Source: Aliterella sp. RAGGC_92 (GTDB lineage: Bacteria; Cyanobacteriota; Cyanobacteriia; Cyanobacteriales; Chroococcidiopsidaceae). Taken from it: DNA of 7,843 nucleotides. The notes under the pieces were generated by a model. It searched no databases and was not told where the DNA came from. It worked only from the letters and a program-made list of their open reading frames with translations. Shown one piece after another: positions 7,162 through 7,843 of this stretch. The translations under genes were made by a program, and so were the position numbers. The stretch is taken from the NCBI GenBank assembly GCA_030826005.1, contig JAPJOW010000205.1:1-7843 (forward strand), given 5' to 3'. Position 1 is the stretch's first letter. Each line of letters starts with the position of its first letter.

Positions 7162-7623
7162 TTAACAGCTTTTTTTCTCCAAAATAATGCCGTGTTCTCT
7201 ACGAATTTTAATTATAGGCTGTTCTTTTAGTGTAGAAAGTTCTGCGATCGCTAACCTTTTTTTCATCCGTAAGCTCTTGAAAATAATGCTGGCAATGCGT
7301 GGCAGGCAAGTAATCCAAACACCTACTAACTTAAAGTGTCCAATCCCTGATAAAACTCGGCGATGCTCAAAGTTAGCAACGGCACGGTGCATCTCGCTGA
7401 TTTTTGCTGTGGTAGCAAAGAGCATCCATATATGTACAGCAATTTCATCCTCCAAAGAAGTACCGCAATTAAACAAGATGTGTATTGCGTCGTGCTGCTC
7501 GAATAGTTGTGTCATTTCTACAGGTATTTTGTCTGTCATGTCACTTTCAAGTTCTGATGCACGCCATTTTTGCATCGCCTCGTCTAGGGTTATTAAACTC
7601 CCATCATCAAATCTATTGTTCAC
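7162..7623 (-). CDS. COQ4-like protein (HDxxH-x11-E motif)
   Basis: A 153-aa soluble protein resembling the COQ4 family. The key evidence is H44-D45-A-I-H48 followed by exactly eleven residues and E60, the HDxxHx(11)E metal-binding motif of COQ4, inside a context (IHILFNCGTSLEDEIAV) like that family. In ubiquinone makers COQ4 works on the quinone head group; cyanobacteria make plastoquinone by another route, so the role here is unknown. It is shorter than the roughly 200-260 aa of typical COQ4, lacking most N-terminal sequence. The start is GTG (codon at 7621-7623) with a strong AGGAG 7 nt upstream, which decides it. The C-terminus is basic (MKKRLAIAE and KIRREHG). It is the first gene of the minus-strand unit, about 94 bp before the preferred tetR start, and is preceded by two palindromic operators. 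Coding is well supported; family assignment rests on the motif. Confidence 0.85.
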   Translation of the reverse strand: MNNRFDDGSLITLDEAMQKWRASELESDMTDKIPVEMTQLFEQHDAIHILFNCGTSLEDEIAVHIWMLFATTAKISEMHRAVANFEHRRVLSGIGHFKLVGVWITCLPRIASIIFKSLRMKKRLAIAELSTLKEQPIIKIRREHGIILEKKSC

Positions 7624-7630
7624 GGCAATA

Positions 7631-7635
7631 CTCCT
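7631..7635 (-). promoter_or_regulatory. Shine-Dalgarno of the COQ4-like gene
   Basis: AGGAG on the minus strand lies 7 nt before a GTG codon and fixes that non-ATG start. It is the strongest ribosome binding site among the complete genes of the window. Confidence 0.8.
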
Positions 7636-7649
7636 ATTTTTTATTATTT

Positions 7650-7669
7650 ATAAGCAAGCACTTACTTAT
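7650..7669. promoter_or_regulatory. Palindromic operator 1 (TetR-type)
   Basis: ATAAGCAAGCACTTACTTAT has 9-bp arms with one mismatch around a CA centre. It lies 15 bp upstream of the AGGAG of the COQ4-like gene and overlaps any plausible core promoter, such as the TATAAA read on the minus strand at 7647-7652. Its reverse complement shares 9 of 9 left-arm bases and 7 of 9 right-arm bases with operator 2, which argues for a common binding protein. Confidence 0.65.
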
Positions 7670-7679
7670 GAATAATATA

Positions 7680-7703
7680 ATATAAGTAAGCATTTACTTA
7701 TAT
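7680..7703. promoter_or_regulatory. Palindromic operator 2 (TetR-type)
   Basis: Perfect 10-bp arms ATATAAGTAA (7680-7689) and TTACTTATAT (7694-7703) surround a GCAT spacer. The centre is 32 bp from that of operator 1, close to three helical turns, so two dimers would sit on the same DNA face. The shared core is ATAAGTAAG-NN-(C/T)TT(A/G)CTTAT. Confidence 0.7.
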
Positions 7704-7792
7704 ATGAACAATTTTCATCAAGACCTCTAAGCAGAATGAGGCGGTTGTTGTCAATTAAAGCAAAGCAAGATTCATTAGCTTGGGACTTCGCT

Positions 7793-7798
7793 TAAAAT
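7793..7798 (+). promoter_or_regulatory. Possible -10 element for the divergent gene
   Basis: TAAAAT matches 5 of 6 bases of the -10 consensus and lies 34 bp before the ATG at 7832. No convincing -35 is visible, which is frequent in cyanobacterial promoters. Confidence 0.25.
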
Positions 7799-7831
7799 AC
7801 AATTAGATCGAGTCTTCAGGAGAATATCAGC

Positions 7832-7843
7832 ATGGATATAGAT
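7832..7843 (+). CDS. Start of a divergent gene, truncated by the window edge
   Basis: Only the first four codons (M-D-I-D) are inside the window. The call rests on a strong Shine-Dalgarno AGGAGA (7818-7823) with 8 nt to the ATG, and on the position of this start opposite the minus-strand COQ4-like unit, with a 208-bp divergent region holding two operators between them. Nothing can be said about the product. Confidence 0.6.

Noticed and set aside
6865..7230. Plus-strand open frame opposite tetR
   Set aside because: It is antisense to the well-supported helix-turn-helix coding sequence and shows no domain or ribosome binding site.
7187..7675. Plus-strand open frame of 162 codons opposite the COQ4-like gene
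   Set aside because: The minus strand has the HDxxH-x11-E motif and a strong Shine-Dalgarno with GTG start; the plus-strand translation is cysteine/serine-rich without a family signature and would run through operator 1.

Overview
The window reads as cyanobacterial chromosomal DNA. About a dozen copies of the octamer GCGATCGC (HIP1, the hallmark cyanobacterial repeat) are spread through genes on both strands, the base composition is AT-leaning, and the main genes are bilin photoreceptors of cyanobacterial type. I cannot fix the genus. No rRNA, tRNA, CRISPR array or transposase is visible.

Left part (138-5439, plus strand): a compact light-signalling cluster of three genes with gaps of 25 and 6 bp. 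The first gene is an 846-aa hybrid histidine kinase, REC-GAF-PAS-HisKA-HATPase-REC. Its GAF domain carries both cysteines of a DXCF-type cyanobacteriochrome. The second is a 758-aa bacteriophytochrome-like kinase (CphB type) with the biliverdin-binding Cys near its N-terminus and Leu at the plant/Cph1 attachment site. The third is its single-domain response regulator, RcpB type. Together they look like a two-photoreceptor phosphorelay that could compare a short-wavelength band with red/far-red light. No DNA-binding output domain is encoded here, so the final target is unknown.

Middle (5440-5547): a short convergent spacer with a small GGTGACAA tandem repeat and no clear terminator.

Right part (5548-7623, minus strand): a likely operon read right to left. 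It starts with a small COQ4-like protein (HDxxH-x11-E metal motif, GTG start, strong Shine-Dalgarno), then a TetR/AcrR-family regulator, then a dienelactone-hydrolase-family protein with a twin-arginine signal. A perfect 11-bp-arm palindrome lies just upstream of the tetR start.

Right edge (7624-7843): a divergent control region with two related 20-24 bp palindromes whose centres are 32 bp apart, typical of TetR-family operators. It ends with the first four codons of another plus-strand gene that has a good ribosome binding site. The most interesting items are the linked cyanobacteriochrome/bacteriophytochrome system and the paired operators controlling the uncharacterised COQ4-like/TetR/hydrolase unit.
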